Shown piece by piece: positions 27,675 through 37,378 of a stretch of 39,774 nucleotides of DNA. Source of the stretch: a virus; IMG/VR virus record IMGVR_UViG_3300030385_001667, positions 1 through 39,774 of that record; one strand, 5' to 3'. Every line of letters begins with the position of its first letter. Position 1 is the stretch's first letter. Both the position numbers and the translations under genes were made by a program. Below the pieces are notes generated by a model, which saw only the letters and a program-made list of their open reading frames with translations, was not told where the DNA came from and searched no databases.

Positions 27675-30600
27675 ATGGCTCTAGTAGTAAAAGATAGAGT
27701 AAAAGAGACTACTACCACTACCGGTACGGGTACAGTTAGCCTTGCTGGTGCTGTAGGTGGTTTTCAAACTTTTGTAGCTGGTATAGGTACTACTAATACT
27801 ACATACTACGCTATTGAAGACGCTAATGGTACTGCGTGGGAAGTTGGTATTGGTACTATTACCGACGCTTCCCCAGACACTCTTGCCCGCACCACACTTC
27901 TTGCTAGCAGCACTGGTTCTAAAATAGTGCTTACTAGCGGCACGCATACTGTGTTTGGCACTTATCCTGCGGGTAAAGCTGTCCATCTTGACGCTTCGGG
28001 TAATCTTTCGCATACTGTTGATATTAGCGCGGATACTAACTTAGCTGCCGGTACTGGTATTACTCTCACCGGAGACAGCCTTAGTATAGACGCTTCTCAG
28101 ACTCAAGTTACTTCCGTAGGAACTATTGCCACAGGAGTATGGAATGGTACTGCGATTGCCACCGCATACATTGCTGACGATGCAATTACAGGTGCTAAAA
28201 TTGCGCTATTTGATGATAGCTTGGCAGCAACGACAACTCACTTCTTGATTGCAGACGGAACAGATTATAGTTCTTTCGCTTTGAGCGGTGACGTGACTTG
28301 CACTAATGCTGGAGTAGTAACAGTAGCTGCCGACGCAATAACCTATGCTAAAATACAAAATGTTTCTGCTGATGAAAGAATATTAGGAAGAGTATCTGGT
28401 GCTGATGGAGTCATTGAAGAATTAACTAAAGCACAAGTATTGACATTTGCTAATGTAGAAGATGGTGCAGATGTAACTGATACTACCAATGTAACCGCAG
28501 CGGGCGCATTGATGGACAGCGAATTAGCTGGTATTGCAGCAGTTAAAGCGACTACAGGTACTTTTCTATCGGCAGATGAAAGTAAACTAGACGGTATAGC
28601 CGCAAACGCTAACAATTACACTCTACCAAGCGCCTCCGTTACAGTGGTTGGTGGTGTCGAGTTAGCTACAACCGGAGAAACAACTACAGGAACTGACACA
28701 GCTAGGGCCGTTACACCAGCAGGTGTACAGGCAGCTATAGATGCATTGATTGGTGGTGCGCCGGGAGCATTAGACACCCTAAATGAATTGGCAGCAGCAA
28801 TAAATGATGATGCAAGTTATGCAGGCACAATAACAACTGCATTAGGAACCAAGGCACCAATTGCTAGCCCAACGTTTACAGGTACAGTTGCAATTCCGAA
28901 CGTAGCTAACTTAGAAACGGCTGTTGTAGCTAACACAGCTAAAGTAACAAACGTATCTACAAATCTTTCTGCTACAGCTAATGGGACTTCCCTAACTGTA
29001 GAGTCTAGTGATGGCACCAACGTCGCTCTTCCCGCTGCTACAACATCAGCTTGGGGAATAATGAGTGATGACCAAGCAACTAAACTAGATGCCATTGAAG
29101 CAAGTGCAGATGTAACTGATACCACCAATGTAACTGCGGCAGGTGCATTGATGGATAGCGAGTTGGCTGGAATTGCAGCAGTCAAAGCAACTACTGGTAC
29201 TTTTTTAACTGCTGACCAAACTAAGTTAGATGGTATAGAAGCTAGTGCTACAGCAGACCAGACTGCTGGAGAAGTATTAACCCTCTTAGAAGATGGTATT
29301 GATAGTGTTCACTACAAAGATGGAAGCATCGACAATGCTCATATTGCAGATGACGCAATTGATTCAGAACATTACGCTGCTGGGTCGATTGACACGGCAC
29401 ATATTGCTGATAATCAAGTAACCCTTGGTAAGATGGCGGGTATTACTAGAGGTGGTATAATTATCGGAGATGCTAGTGGCGACCCTGCCGCTTTAGGCAT
29501 TGGAAGTGATACTTATGTTTTAACATCTGACGGTACTGATATTGCTTGGGCTTCTGGTGGTAGTGGTGACATTACGGCAGTGGTAGCTGGTGCTGGTTTA
29601 ACAGGTGGGGCTACATCTGGTAGCGCAACATTAGACATAGGTGCGGGAACGGGCATTGATGTAGCAGCAGATGCGATATCGGTTGATGTTTCAGACTTTA
29701 TGACCAATGGTGCCAATAATTACATTTTAACAGCCACCGGCACAGACGCAATGAACGCCGAAGCCAACTTTACCTTCGACGGAAATGATGCACTCATAAC
29801 ATCCTCTTCTGATGGCAAGCCCATACTAACCCTTAAAACTACCCACACGACCAAAACGTCTTCAGGTGAATTACAATTCTTGAAGGATGCCGCTGACACA
29901 GAAGATGGCGAAGTATTGGGTCAGATTACATTTTACGGCGAAGATGAAGGAAATAATAATACAGCCTTTGCTAAGATCGTGGCGTCCATTAGCGAATCTG
30001 ATGAGACTGACGAAGCTGGTAAATTAGAATTTTATGTTGCTGAGAGCGATGGAACTAATACAGCGCTAACAGCCGGATTGATATTAGAAGGAGAACACGC
30101 GACTGACGGCGAGATAGATGTAACAATCGGGGCCGGGGCCGCGTCAATCGTAACAATTCCCGGTCATGTTGACATAGCTGGCGATCTTACGGTTGGTGGT
30201 GATGATTTGTTTATGGGAACTAACACCAGTGGCTATGTTCTTGTGGCTGATGGCACAAATTATAATCCCGTTGCTATTTCTGGCGATGTAACAATTAGTT
30301 CTGCTGGTGCAATTACTATTGCTAATAGCGCTGTTGAAACAGCAATGCTTAATGCAAACGTAATAAGTGGTCTTGTTGATGTAACTAGTGAAGATGCTGA
30401 TTATCTTCTCTTGTGGGACAATACTGACTCTGCATTAAAAAAGGTTGATGCTGGTGAGTTTAGGACAGGCACTACATACAGTGCTGGTGATCTATTAGAT
30501 TTATCTGGCACCACATTTAATGTTGATCTGCAAGAAGCTGCCGAGGCCGCAATAGCTAATGGCGATTACATTCTTTTCTTAGATGGTGGCGCAACCGGAA

Positions 30601-33600
30601 CGGCGAAAAAAGAAGCACTTTCTGATTTAGCAACACTATTTGCTGGCGATGGTCTAGCGGCTTCTTCCTCTGTATTAGCTGTCAATGTTGATGGTTCCAC
30701 AATCGAAACCGATTCGGACGCTTTACGAGTAAAAGATAATGGAATTACTCTTGCTAAGATGGCAGGCATAACAAGAGGTAGTATTATCTATGGCGATGCA
30801 AGTGGAGATCCCGCATACTTAGCTGTTGGTTCAGCCAACACCGTACTCCAGTCTGACGGAACGGATGCGACGTGGAACACAGTAGCCACCGCTATGATAG
30901 CGGATAATGCCGTTACGCTTGCTAAGATGGCGGGCCTGACAAGAGGGAGCATTATCTATGGTGACGCAAGCGGAGACCCCGCATACTTAGCTAAAGGGGC
31001 GGCTGATACGTTTCTTGCGAGTGACGGAACTGATGCTTCTTGGGGAACAGTAAGCATCGGTCAGATGACAGGTTTGGCAAGAGGCAGTCTTATCTATGGC
31101 GGCTCATCTGCTGGTTCGTGTAGTAACGGGGCGTATATAAATCAAACAACCTGCGAGGCCGCTGAAGAGACGTGGACTGCCACCCTCGCTGAATTAACTA
31201 TTGGGGCGGCTAATACGGCTCTTACAAGTAATGGAACCGACGCTGCTTGGGCAAAAATTTCCAACGACATGCTAGCCAATGACTCCGTGAGTTATGGAGG
31301 GATTGAACTCGATTTGGGCGAAAGTGATGCTACTCCAGCATTCAATTTAGTTGACGCAACTGGACTACCAATAGTGGCTGGAACAACTGGAACTTTGTCG
31401 ATAGCTCGCGGTGGAACAGGGGCCACTACTTTAAATAACCTTATAACTCTCGGAACTCATACAACTGGTAATTATGTAGCAACCCTTACTGGTGGAACTG
31501 GTATTACGTCAACCGGAGCAACTACCGGAGAGACTATTGCTCATTCAATAAGCACAGATGCTTCTCAAACTCACGTTACGGGGTTAGGCACTATTGGTAC
31601 TGGAGTTTGGCAAGGAACGACTGTTGCTGTTGCATATGGTGGTACTGGAGCTACATCTCTTACTAATGGTGGGGTTTTATTGGGTTCTGGCACAGGCGCT
31701 ATTACAGCGATGGCCGTGTTAGCAGACGGAGAGATAATTGTAGGTGATGGAAGTACAGACCCCGTTGCTTTAGCCGCTTTTAGTTCATCGACAGGTACTT
31801 TAAAAGTGTCAGCCGGTGGAACCAACGCATCATCTTTTGCTAATAAAGCAGTTATTATCACTCAAGATTCTGGTGATGACACTTTAGCCGCCGTAGCTAT
31901 GTCTGCTAGTGGGCAATTATTAATAGGTGGATCTAGCGGCCCAGCGGTTGCCACGTTGACAGAAGGCGACAATATAACGATTACAAATGCGGATGGGGCA
32001 ATTACCATAGCTTCTCAGCCTGCGGCAGATGAATACATTGAAGATATTGCCGGGGGATTGTGTGGGACTGGTGGAACTAAAACTCGTATTACAGTTTCAT
32101 ATCAAGACGGCTCTGGCACTATGGACTTTGTAGTCGATCCTGATTTAGACAATTACGATAATTCAATTTCTACTTTTGTTAAACGAGCAGATATTTCAGG
32201 TGGATCAAACGTTGACGCTTCTTTTGACGGTAGCTCATTAACAATCTCCTCTCCCGACACTAGAGAGAATGTTCAAACAATTGATAAGGAAAGCACTACA
32301 ACCAATGCTGTTACAGATGTCTTACTTCTTAAATCTAAGTCTAGTGGTACTCCTGCTGCTGGAATTGGTTGTGGTATGGGCTTTGGCGTAGAAACCTCTG
32401 CGGGCAACGTTGAAACAGGAGCTAGAGTCGAAGCGGTAGTCACCGATGGAGACGCAACAAATGAAGATGTAGATATGGTTTTTTATACCATGTTAAGTGG
32501 GGATACTGCCACAGAATCTCTTCGTATACATGACGATGGAGACTTGACAGTGGCTGGGGGTTTAACTCTAGGTGACTCCTTGAGTGCTAGTAATGGTGGA
32601 ACAGGATTATCTAGCATTTCAACGCTGCTTAATTCTAACGTCCCTGCCACCACGTTTTCGGGAGATTCTGGCTCTGTTGACATGACCCCCGGAGGAAATC
32701 TTATCTATGCCGGTGGAGCAAACGTTACCACAGCGTTGACCACGTCGTCACCGAGTACCTTAACTATTAATGCGGTCGATACTACATATAGTTCTGGTGA
32801 TGGATTAGATTTATCAAGTACCACCTTTGCTTTAGACTTAAAGGCTAATAGTGGCTGCGTAATTTCTGGTGGTGAGCTTTCCATAGACTTGAGTGCTAGC
32901 TCTATAAGCGGAACCCTTGGCACGGGTAATATTGGTGATAATCAAGTAACCACTGGTAAGATGGCGGGAATTGCTCGCGGTGGATGTATTGTTGGAGATG
33001 CTAGTGGAGATCCAGTTGTACTAGGAGCCGGTGATGAAGATCAAGTTCTCACAATAGATGAGAATGGAGATGTTGGTTGGGAAGATCCTACTTCTGGAAG
33101 CGCCCATCACGATCATTACACGGCTGGCGATGGGTTAGATCTTGTTGGCGCTGAATTTTCTACAGACTTAAAAGCTAACGGTGGGTTGGTAATAGAAAGT
33201 ACAGAAGTTGCCGTAGATTTAGGCGCAAGTTCCATAACCGGCACTCTTCTTGTTAAGGATGGTGGGACTGGAGCCGTGACTCTTACCGATGGTGGGGTTT
33301 TGTTGGGTTCTGGCACAGGCGCTGTTACTGCGACCGCTGTGTTAGCAGATGGAGAAATTCTTATAGGTGATGGAAGCGGCGACCCCGCCGTTCTTGATAT
33401 TGGTGGAAGTAGTGGAATTACAATACTTGGAACTATTGCCACTGGAGTTTGGCAAGGTACTAAAATAGCTGGTGCATATATTGCTGATGACGCCATAGAC
33501 TCACAACATTACGCCGATGGCAGTATTGATAACGCCCACATTGCTGATGATGCTATCGACAGCGAACACTATGCAGACGGAAGTATCGACAATGCCCACA

Positions 33601-35327
33601 TAGCTGACGATGCAATTGATAGTGAACACTACGCAGACGGCTCTATTGATACTGCTCACATAGGTAATCTACAGGTCACAACTGGTAAGATAGCAGCAGA
33701 CGCTATTGACGGAACAAAACTAGCTGATAATGCTGTAGACAGTGAACATTATACGGATGGAAGTATCGACAACGCACATATTGCAGATGATGCAATTGAT
33801 AGCGAGCATTATGCTGATGGATCAATAGACACGGCACATATAGGAAACTTGCAAGTAACTACTGCTAAAATTGCGGCTGATGCTATTGATGGCACTAAAC
33901 TCGCTGATAACGCCGTTGATTCAGAACACTATACAGACGCATCAATAGATTTTGTTCACATTCAAGACATTGCTGCTAATTCTATATTAGGAAGAGATGC
34001 GAATAGCTCAGGCGTGCTATCAGAAATAGCCTTAGCAACCACCCAACTTCTTATTGGTGATGGCACAGGGTTTACGGCGGCGGCTTTGTCGGGCGACGTT
34101 ACAATGACAAACGCTGGCGTGGTAACAATTGGTGATGACAAAATAGACTCGCAACATTATGTAGACGGCTCTATTGATTTTGTTCACATTCAGGACGTAG
34201 CCGCCAATTCTATATTGGGAAGAAATGCAAACAGTTCAGGTGTACTATCAGAAATAGCTTTAACAACTACTCAAATTCTTATTGGTGACGGAACAGGATT
34301 TACAGCAGCAGCCTTGTCAGGCGATGTCACAATGACAAATGCTGGCGTAGTAGCAATTGGTAACGATAAAATAGATTCGCAGCATATTGTAGACGACGCA
34401 ATTGATAGTGAACACTACGCCGCTGGGTCGATTGATACGGCACATATAGCCGACAATCAAGTAACCCTTGCTAAGATGGCGGGTATCACTAGAGGTAGCA
34501 TAATTATCGGAGATGCCAGTGGAGATCCAGCAGCTTTAGCTATTGGAAGTGATACTTATGTATTAACCTCTGATGGTACTGATATTGCTTGGGCTGCTGC
34601 TTCTGGTGGCGGCGGTAGTGGTGATATTACAGGAGTAACTGCTGGAACTGGACTTAACGGAGGTGGAGCCTCTGGTGGTGTGACTCTGAATGTAGACGCC
34701 GCACAAACTGTCATCACCTCTCTCTTAGCTACCGACATCAAGATTGGCGAAGATGATCAAACAAAGATTGATTTTGAGACAGCCGATGAGATTCATTTCT
34801 ATGCTGCTAATGTAGAACAGGTTTACCTTGCGGATAATATTTTCGGCCCACAATCTGACAGCGACGTTGATTTAGGAACTACCGGAGTTCGGTGGAAAGA
34901 CGCCTATATAGACACGATAACTACTACTGGCAAGATAACTATCGGTGGTTCTATTAATCAGGCCATCACAAGTGCTACCGAAGATGCCACAGTAGTTATA
35001 GACTTAAGTGCCAGTAATTACTTTGAGATAACTTTAGGGGCAAACGTAACAGATATAGATTTTACTAACGGTTCAGTTGGTCAAAGGTTTGTAATTAGAT
35101 TTGAACAGCCATCAGGCGCAAATTATAGCATCGTTTATAGCGCCGTAACACACGACGCTGATGGCGGTGGAAGCCCAGCGGCTGTTACGGTTAGTTGGCC
35201 CGGAGGAACGGCCCCCACAATGACAGCTACAAATGATAAAGCAGATACTTATGGATTTATAGTGCGAGCAGAAGGTCATTTTGATGGTTATGTAATAGGT
35301 CAAAATATTGCGGAAACTACTAACTAG
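27675..35327 (+). CDS. Giant repeat tail fibre, 2550 residues
   Basis: The largest gene. The N-terminal 110 residues (RVKETTTTTGTGTVSLAGAV..) form a typical fibre head-binding start. The rest is repeats: ITRGxIIxGDASGDPAxLxx with SDGTDxxW about every 50-150 residues, VTAAGALMDSELAGIAAVKA twice, and a run of 20-residue units of the type DDAIDSEHYADGSIDNAHIA from about residue 1935 to 2260. The C-terminal region (IDFTNGSVGQRFVIRFEQPS) is globular. Probably trimeric, beta-rich receptor-binding fibre. A Cys pair occurs in an inserted loop near residues 1149-1160. No protease or lyase motif seen. Confidence 0.88.
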   Translation: MALVVKDRVKETTTTTGTGTVSLAGAVGGFQTFVAGIGTTNTTYYAIEDANGTAWEVGIGTITDASPDTLARTTLLASSTGSKIVLTSGTHTVFGTYPAGKAVHLDASGNLSHTVDISADTNLAAGTGITLTGDSLSIDASQTQVTSVGTIATGVWNGTAIATAYIADDAITGAKIALFDDSLAATTTHFLIADGTDYSSFALSGDVTCTNAGVVTVAADAITYAKIQNVSADERILGRVSGADGVIEELTKAQVLTFANVEDGADVTDTTNVTAAGALMDSELAGIAAVKATTGTFLSADESKLDGIAANANNYTLPSASVTVVGGVELATTGETTTGTDTARAVTPAGVQAAIDALIGGAPGALDTLNELAAAINDDASYAGTITTALGTKAPIASPTFTGTVAIPNVANLETAVVANTAKVTNVSTNLSATANGTSLTVESSDGTNVALPAATTSAWGIMSDDQATKLDAIEASADVTDTTNVTAAGALMDSELAGIAAVKATTGTFLTADQTKLDGIEASATADQTAGEVLTLLEDGIDSVHYKDGSIDNAHIADDAIDSEHYAAGSIDTAHIADNQVTLGKMAGITRGGIIIGDASGDPAALGIGSDTYVLTSDGTDIAWASGGSGDITAVVAGAGLTGGATSGSATLDIGAGTGIDVAADAISVDVSDFMTNGANNYILTATGTDAMNAEANFTFDGNDALITSSSDGKPILTLKTTHTTKTSSGELQFLKDAADTEDGEVLGQITFYGEDEGNNNTAFAKIVASISESDETDEAGKLEFYVAESDGTNTALTAGLILEGEHATDGEIDVTIGAGAASIVTIPGHVDIAGDLTVGGDDLFMGTNTSGYVLVADGTNYNPVAISGDVTISSAGAITIANSAVETAMLNANVISGLVDVTSEDADYLLLWDNTDSALKKVDAGEFRTGTTYSAGDLLDLSGTTFNVDLQEAAEAAIANGDYILFLDGGATGTAKKEALSDLATLFAGDGLAASSSVLAVNVDGSTIETDSDALRVKDNGITLAKMAGITRGSIIYGDASGDPAYLAVGSANTVLQSDGTDATWNTVATAMIADNAVTLAKMAGLTRGSIIYGDASGDPAYLAKGAADTFLASDGTDASWGTVSIGQMTGLARGSLIYGGSSAGSCSNGAYINQTTCEAAEETWTATLAELTIGAANTALTSNGTDAAWAKISNDMLANDSVSYGGIELDLGESDATPAFNLVDATGLPIVAGTTGTLSIARGGTGATTLNNLITLGTHTTGNYVATLTGGTGITSTGATTGETIAHSISTDASQTHVTGLGTIGTGVWQGTTVAVAYGGTGATSLTNGGVLLGSGTGAITAMAVLADGEIIVGDGSTDPVALAAFSSSTGTLKVSAGGTNASSFANKAVIITQDSGDDTLAAVAMSASGQLLIGGSSGPAVATLTEGDNITITNADGAITIASQPAADEYIEDIAGGLCGTGGTKTRITVSYQDGSGTMDFVVDPDLDNYDNSISTFVKRADISGGSNVDASFDGSSLTISSPDTRENVQTIDKESTTTNAVTDVLLLKSKSSGTPAAGIGCGMGFGVETSAGNVETGARVEAVVTDGDATNEDVDMVFYTMLSGDTATESLRIHDDGDLTVAGGLTLGDSLSASNGGTGLSSISTLLNSNVPATTFSGDSGSVDMTPGGNLIYAGGANVTTALTTSSPSTLTINAVDTTYSSGDGLDLSSTTFALDLKANSGCVISGGELSIDLSASSISGTLGTGNIGDNQVTTGKMAGIARGGCIVGDASGDPVVLGAGDEDQVLTIDENGDVGWEDPTSGSAHHDHYTAGDGLDLVGAEFSTDLKANGGLVIESTEVAVDLGASSITGTLLVKDGGTGAVTLTDGGVLLGSGTGAVTATAVLADGEILIGDGSGDPAVLDIGGSSGITILGTIATGVWQGTKIAGAYIADDAIDSQHYADGSIDNAHIADDAIDSEHYADGSIDNAHIADDAIDSEHYADGSIDTAHIGNLQVTTGKIAADAIDGTKLADNAVDSEHYTDGSIDNAHIADDAIDSEHYADGSIDTAHIGNLQVTTAKIAADAIDGTKLADNAVDSEHYTDASIDFVHIQDIAANSILGRDANSSGVLSEIALATTQLLIGDGTGFTAAALSGDVTMTNAGVVTIGDDKIDSQHYVDGSIDFVHIQDVAANSILGRNANSSGVLSEIALTTTQILIGDGTGFTAAALSGDVTMTNAGVVAIGNDKIDSQHIVDDAIDSEHYAAGSIDTAHIADNQVTLAKMAGITRGSIIIGDASGDPAALAIGSDTYVLTSDGTDIAWAAASGGGGSGDITGVTAGTGLNGGGASGGVTLNVDAAQTVITSLLATDIKIGEDDQTKIDFETADEIHFYAANVEQVYLADNIFGPQSDSDVDLGTTGVRWKDAYIDTITTTGKITIGGSINQAITSATEDATVVIDLSASNYFEITLGANVTDIDFTNGSVGQRFVIRFEQPSGANYSIVYSAVTHDADGGGSPAAVTVSWPGGTAPTMTATNDKADTYGFIVRAEGHFDGYVIGQNIAETTN
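33480..34460 (+). repeat. Protein-level repeats in the fibre gene
   Basis: At least seven units coding DDAIDSEHYADGSIDNAHIA-like residues and two units of FVHIQDIAANSILGRDANSS. Although the amino acids are nearly identical, many third codon positions differ between units. Confidence 0.8.
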
Positions 35328-35338
35328 GAAAATATATA

Positions 35339-35842
35339 ATGACACAATACGCAAGACCAGACGCAGATACAAGCGTGGGAAATTGGGCCGCTAGTAGCGG
35401 CAGCAGTCGCTACGCAATGATTGATGAGTCATCTGCTGATGATAACGATTATATCAGCGTAACCAGCTATGGCAGTGCTGAAACTATTGTTCTTGGGTTA
35501 AGTGATGTTAGCGCTCCAGATTCTGGCACTCGCACGGTTGTGATTCGTGCGTCTGAAGACAGTGGATTTGATGGGGTTTACTTGGCAGTAACTTTAAAAG
35601 AAGGGTCTACTTCCAAGGGAACTCAGACCTTTAGCACCGGGTTTGGAAGCACTACAAATCTTTCATTTAATATTACCAGTAGTATTAGTGATTATTCAAA
35701 TTTGAATTTAACGATAGCGGCTACTGATAGTATGGGCATGGGTGCTACCGCAAAGGTATATCAGGCTTATTTGTCAGTTCCAGACGCTGCCGCTGCTGAA
35801 GAGGCTGACGCTTCACCAGCATTTTTATTGTTCGTTGACTAA
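35339..35842 (+). CDS. Structural protein, beta-sandwich type, 167 residues
   Basis: It starts MTQYARPDADTSVGNWAASS and continues SRYAMIDESSADDNDYISVT. The R-P-x-x-D-x-x-x-x-x-W ... IDE...D.DYI pattern is one I know from phage virion proteins near fibres with jelly-roll-like domains, possibly sugar binding. It ends FLLFVD. GGAAAATATATA lies before the ATG. Function inferred from context. Confidence 0.7.
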   Translation: MTQYARPDADTSVGNWAASSGSSRYAMIDESSADDNDYISVTSYGSAETIVLGLSDVSAPDSGTRTVVIRASEDSGFDGVYLAVTLKEGSTSKGTQTFSTGFGSTTNLSFNITSSISDYSNLNLTIAATDSMGMGATAKVYQAYLSVPDAAAAEEADASPAFLLFVD

Positions 35843-35852
35843 GGGGTAGGCC

Positions 35853-36548
35853 ATGTTTGGTTTTGGCGCAATAAGTGAAGCACCCTTTTCTGCCCAGATG
35901 GTTACAACCCATCCAGCAGGCGCAAGTCTTAACGCAAGTGCGTCTATAACTTCTACAGCCGTAATGTCCGTAACGGCTGCTAGTCTAGCATCTGGCCCAG
36001 CTACGGTTTCTGCTGTTGGTGTTCTTAGCCACGCAGCTAAGGCTGTTATTACAAGCGATATTGCGTTTACTAATGGCTTTACTAATGCCTTCCAGAGAGG
36101 CTCCACGCTTTCTGGTAACGGAACCGTAACACAAACCGGCCTATCAACTTTCGCCACCCTTATTGCTAATGGAACAATAGAAAGATCAGGCTCTTCCTCG
36201 CTCTTGGCGGGCGTTACTTTAAGCCCGATTTTATCGTTTCAGTACGCTATTATAGCTGATTTACAAAGTGTAGCATCTTTGTCTGGAAATAGTGTATTAT
36301 TACATAGTGGGAGCATTAATTTAAATGCCCTTGCAACATTAATAGATGACGCTAATAGACCGGACGTTGTATCATTTACATCTTATATAGACAAGGGAAG
36401 AAGCATAGACGGAAATATATGTAGAACGCAAGATCTTATTGCATATATTGATAAGCAACTTAGCATAACCTCTAGCATCGACAAAACAAGTGGAATAACT
36501 GGATACATAGACAAGGTTGTAGAAAAAACACTTGTTAAAGAAAGATAG
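35853..36548 (+). CDS. Virion-associated repeat protein, 231 residues
   Basis: It starts MFGFGAISEAPFSAQ, a start (MFGxGAxxExPFxA) common in phage structural clusters. Residues 15-160 are a low-complexity Ser/Thr/Ala beta repeat. The end contains repeated YIDKxxxI units (TSYIDKGRSI, AYIDKQLSIT, SSIDKTSGIT, GYIDKVVEKT). Role unknown; likely part of the tail or base-plate. AAGGGGTAGGCC precedes the ATG. Confidence 0.65.
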   Translation: MFGFGAISEAPFSAQMVTTHPAGASLNASASITSTAVMSVTAASLASGPATVSAVGVLSHAAKAVITSDIAFTNGFTNAFQRGSTLSGNGTVTQTGLSTFATLIANGTIERSGSSSLLAGVTLSPILSFQYAIIADLQSVASLSGNSVLLHSGSINLNALATLIDDANRPDVVSFTSYIDKGRSIDGNICRTQDLIAYIDKQLSITSSIDKTSGITGYIDKVVEKTLVKER

Positions 36549-36550
36549 CC

Positions 36551-36859
36551 ATGCCAGCAAACGAAATACATTTAAGTGATATAGGAACAAAGTTCTTAGT
36601 GACTATTACAGATGGCTCTAGTGCCGTAGATGTTTCTACCGCCAGCGCAAAGCAAATAATTATAAAAAAGCCATCTGGATCTAAGTTGACAGCAACCGCG
36701 TCTTTTAACAGCGATGGCACTGACGGAAAAATATACTACACCACTGTAGCTGATGATCTAGACGAAGCAGGTTCATATAAATTACAGGGCAAAGTAATTA
36801 TAGCAGACGGAACTTTTTATACGGATATAACCAGTTTTAAAGTTCATAGAAATTTATAG
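36551..36859 (+). CDS. Small structural protein, Ig-like, 102 residues
   Basis: It starts MPANEIHLSDIGTKFLVTIT and contains KQIIIKKPSGSKLTATASFN and SYKLQGKVIIADGTFYTDIT, alternating strands as in BppU-like N-terminal or Ig-like domains used to attach fibres to base-plates. It starts 2 bases after the previous stop. Family assignment tentative. Confidence 0.65.
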   Translation: MPANEIHLSDIGTKFLVTITDGSSAVDVSTASAKQIIIKKPSGSKLTATASFNSDGTDGKIYYTTVADDLDEAGSYKLQGKVIIADGTFYTDITSFKVHRNL

Positions 36860-36868
36860 GAGACGAAA

Positions 36869-37378
36869 ATGCCTTGGCAAAATGAAATGACACTTATAGT
36901 TCGTCACCTAGTGAACGATTTAGATTCAAGCAGCTATATCTTCACCGACTCTCGACTAGAAGAGGCCGTTTTGGTTTCTGCACAGTTAGCGTCTTTAGAA
37001 ATTGATTTCGAGAACACATACACAATTGATGTGGATTCTGTTTCTCTTACCCCAGACCCAACAGACTCGTCAAATAAAGACGACTCTTTTATTAATTTAG
37101 TTTCTTTGAAAACTTCGCAAATGCTTCTGGGTAGTGAACTTAAAACACATTCGCTTAATGCTATTTCTTTAAGGGACGGGCCGTCTGCTCTTGACTTAAG
37201 AGGCATTGTTGCCGGTCTTAAAATTTTGTTTGATGATATTAATAAAAGATACGAAGAGGCCGTAATGCAGTACAAGCTCAATGGTGTTGTTGGCCAAGCT
37301 ATACTTGGGCCTTACTCACCGGGAAGTGATAGTGTAGCAAGAACACATTTATCTAATAGGGCAGGATGGTTTGAATAA
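36869..37378 (+). CDS. Probable neck / head-tail connector protein
   Basis: A 169-residue protein starting MPWQNEMTLIVRHLVNDLDS. Helices with YIFTDSRLEEAVLVSAQLAS and DPTDSSNKDDSFINLVSLKT, ending VVGQAILGPYSPGSDSVART. The outline (short N-terminal binding helix, YTDSRLEE..., FINL..LK) resembles head completion or connector proteins such as those that plug on the portal. AGGAGACGAAA precedes the ATG; the stop overlaps the next start (ATAATG). Assignment by outline only. Confidence 0.6.
   Translation: MPWQNEMTLIVRHLVNDLDSSSYIFTDSRLEEAVLVSAQLASLEIDFENTYTIDVDSVSLTPDPTDSSNKDDSFINLVSLKTSQMLLGSELKTHSLNAISLRDGPSALDLRGIVAGLKILFDDINKRYEEAVMQYKLNGVVGQAILGPYSPGSDSVARTHLSNRAGWFE

Noticed and set aside
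27681-34741. Many long minus-strand ORFs opposite the giant fibre
   Set aside because: They are shadows produced by the low-complexity repeats of the fibre gene and have no ribosome-binding sites.
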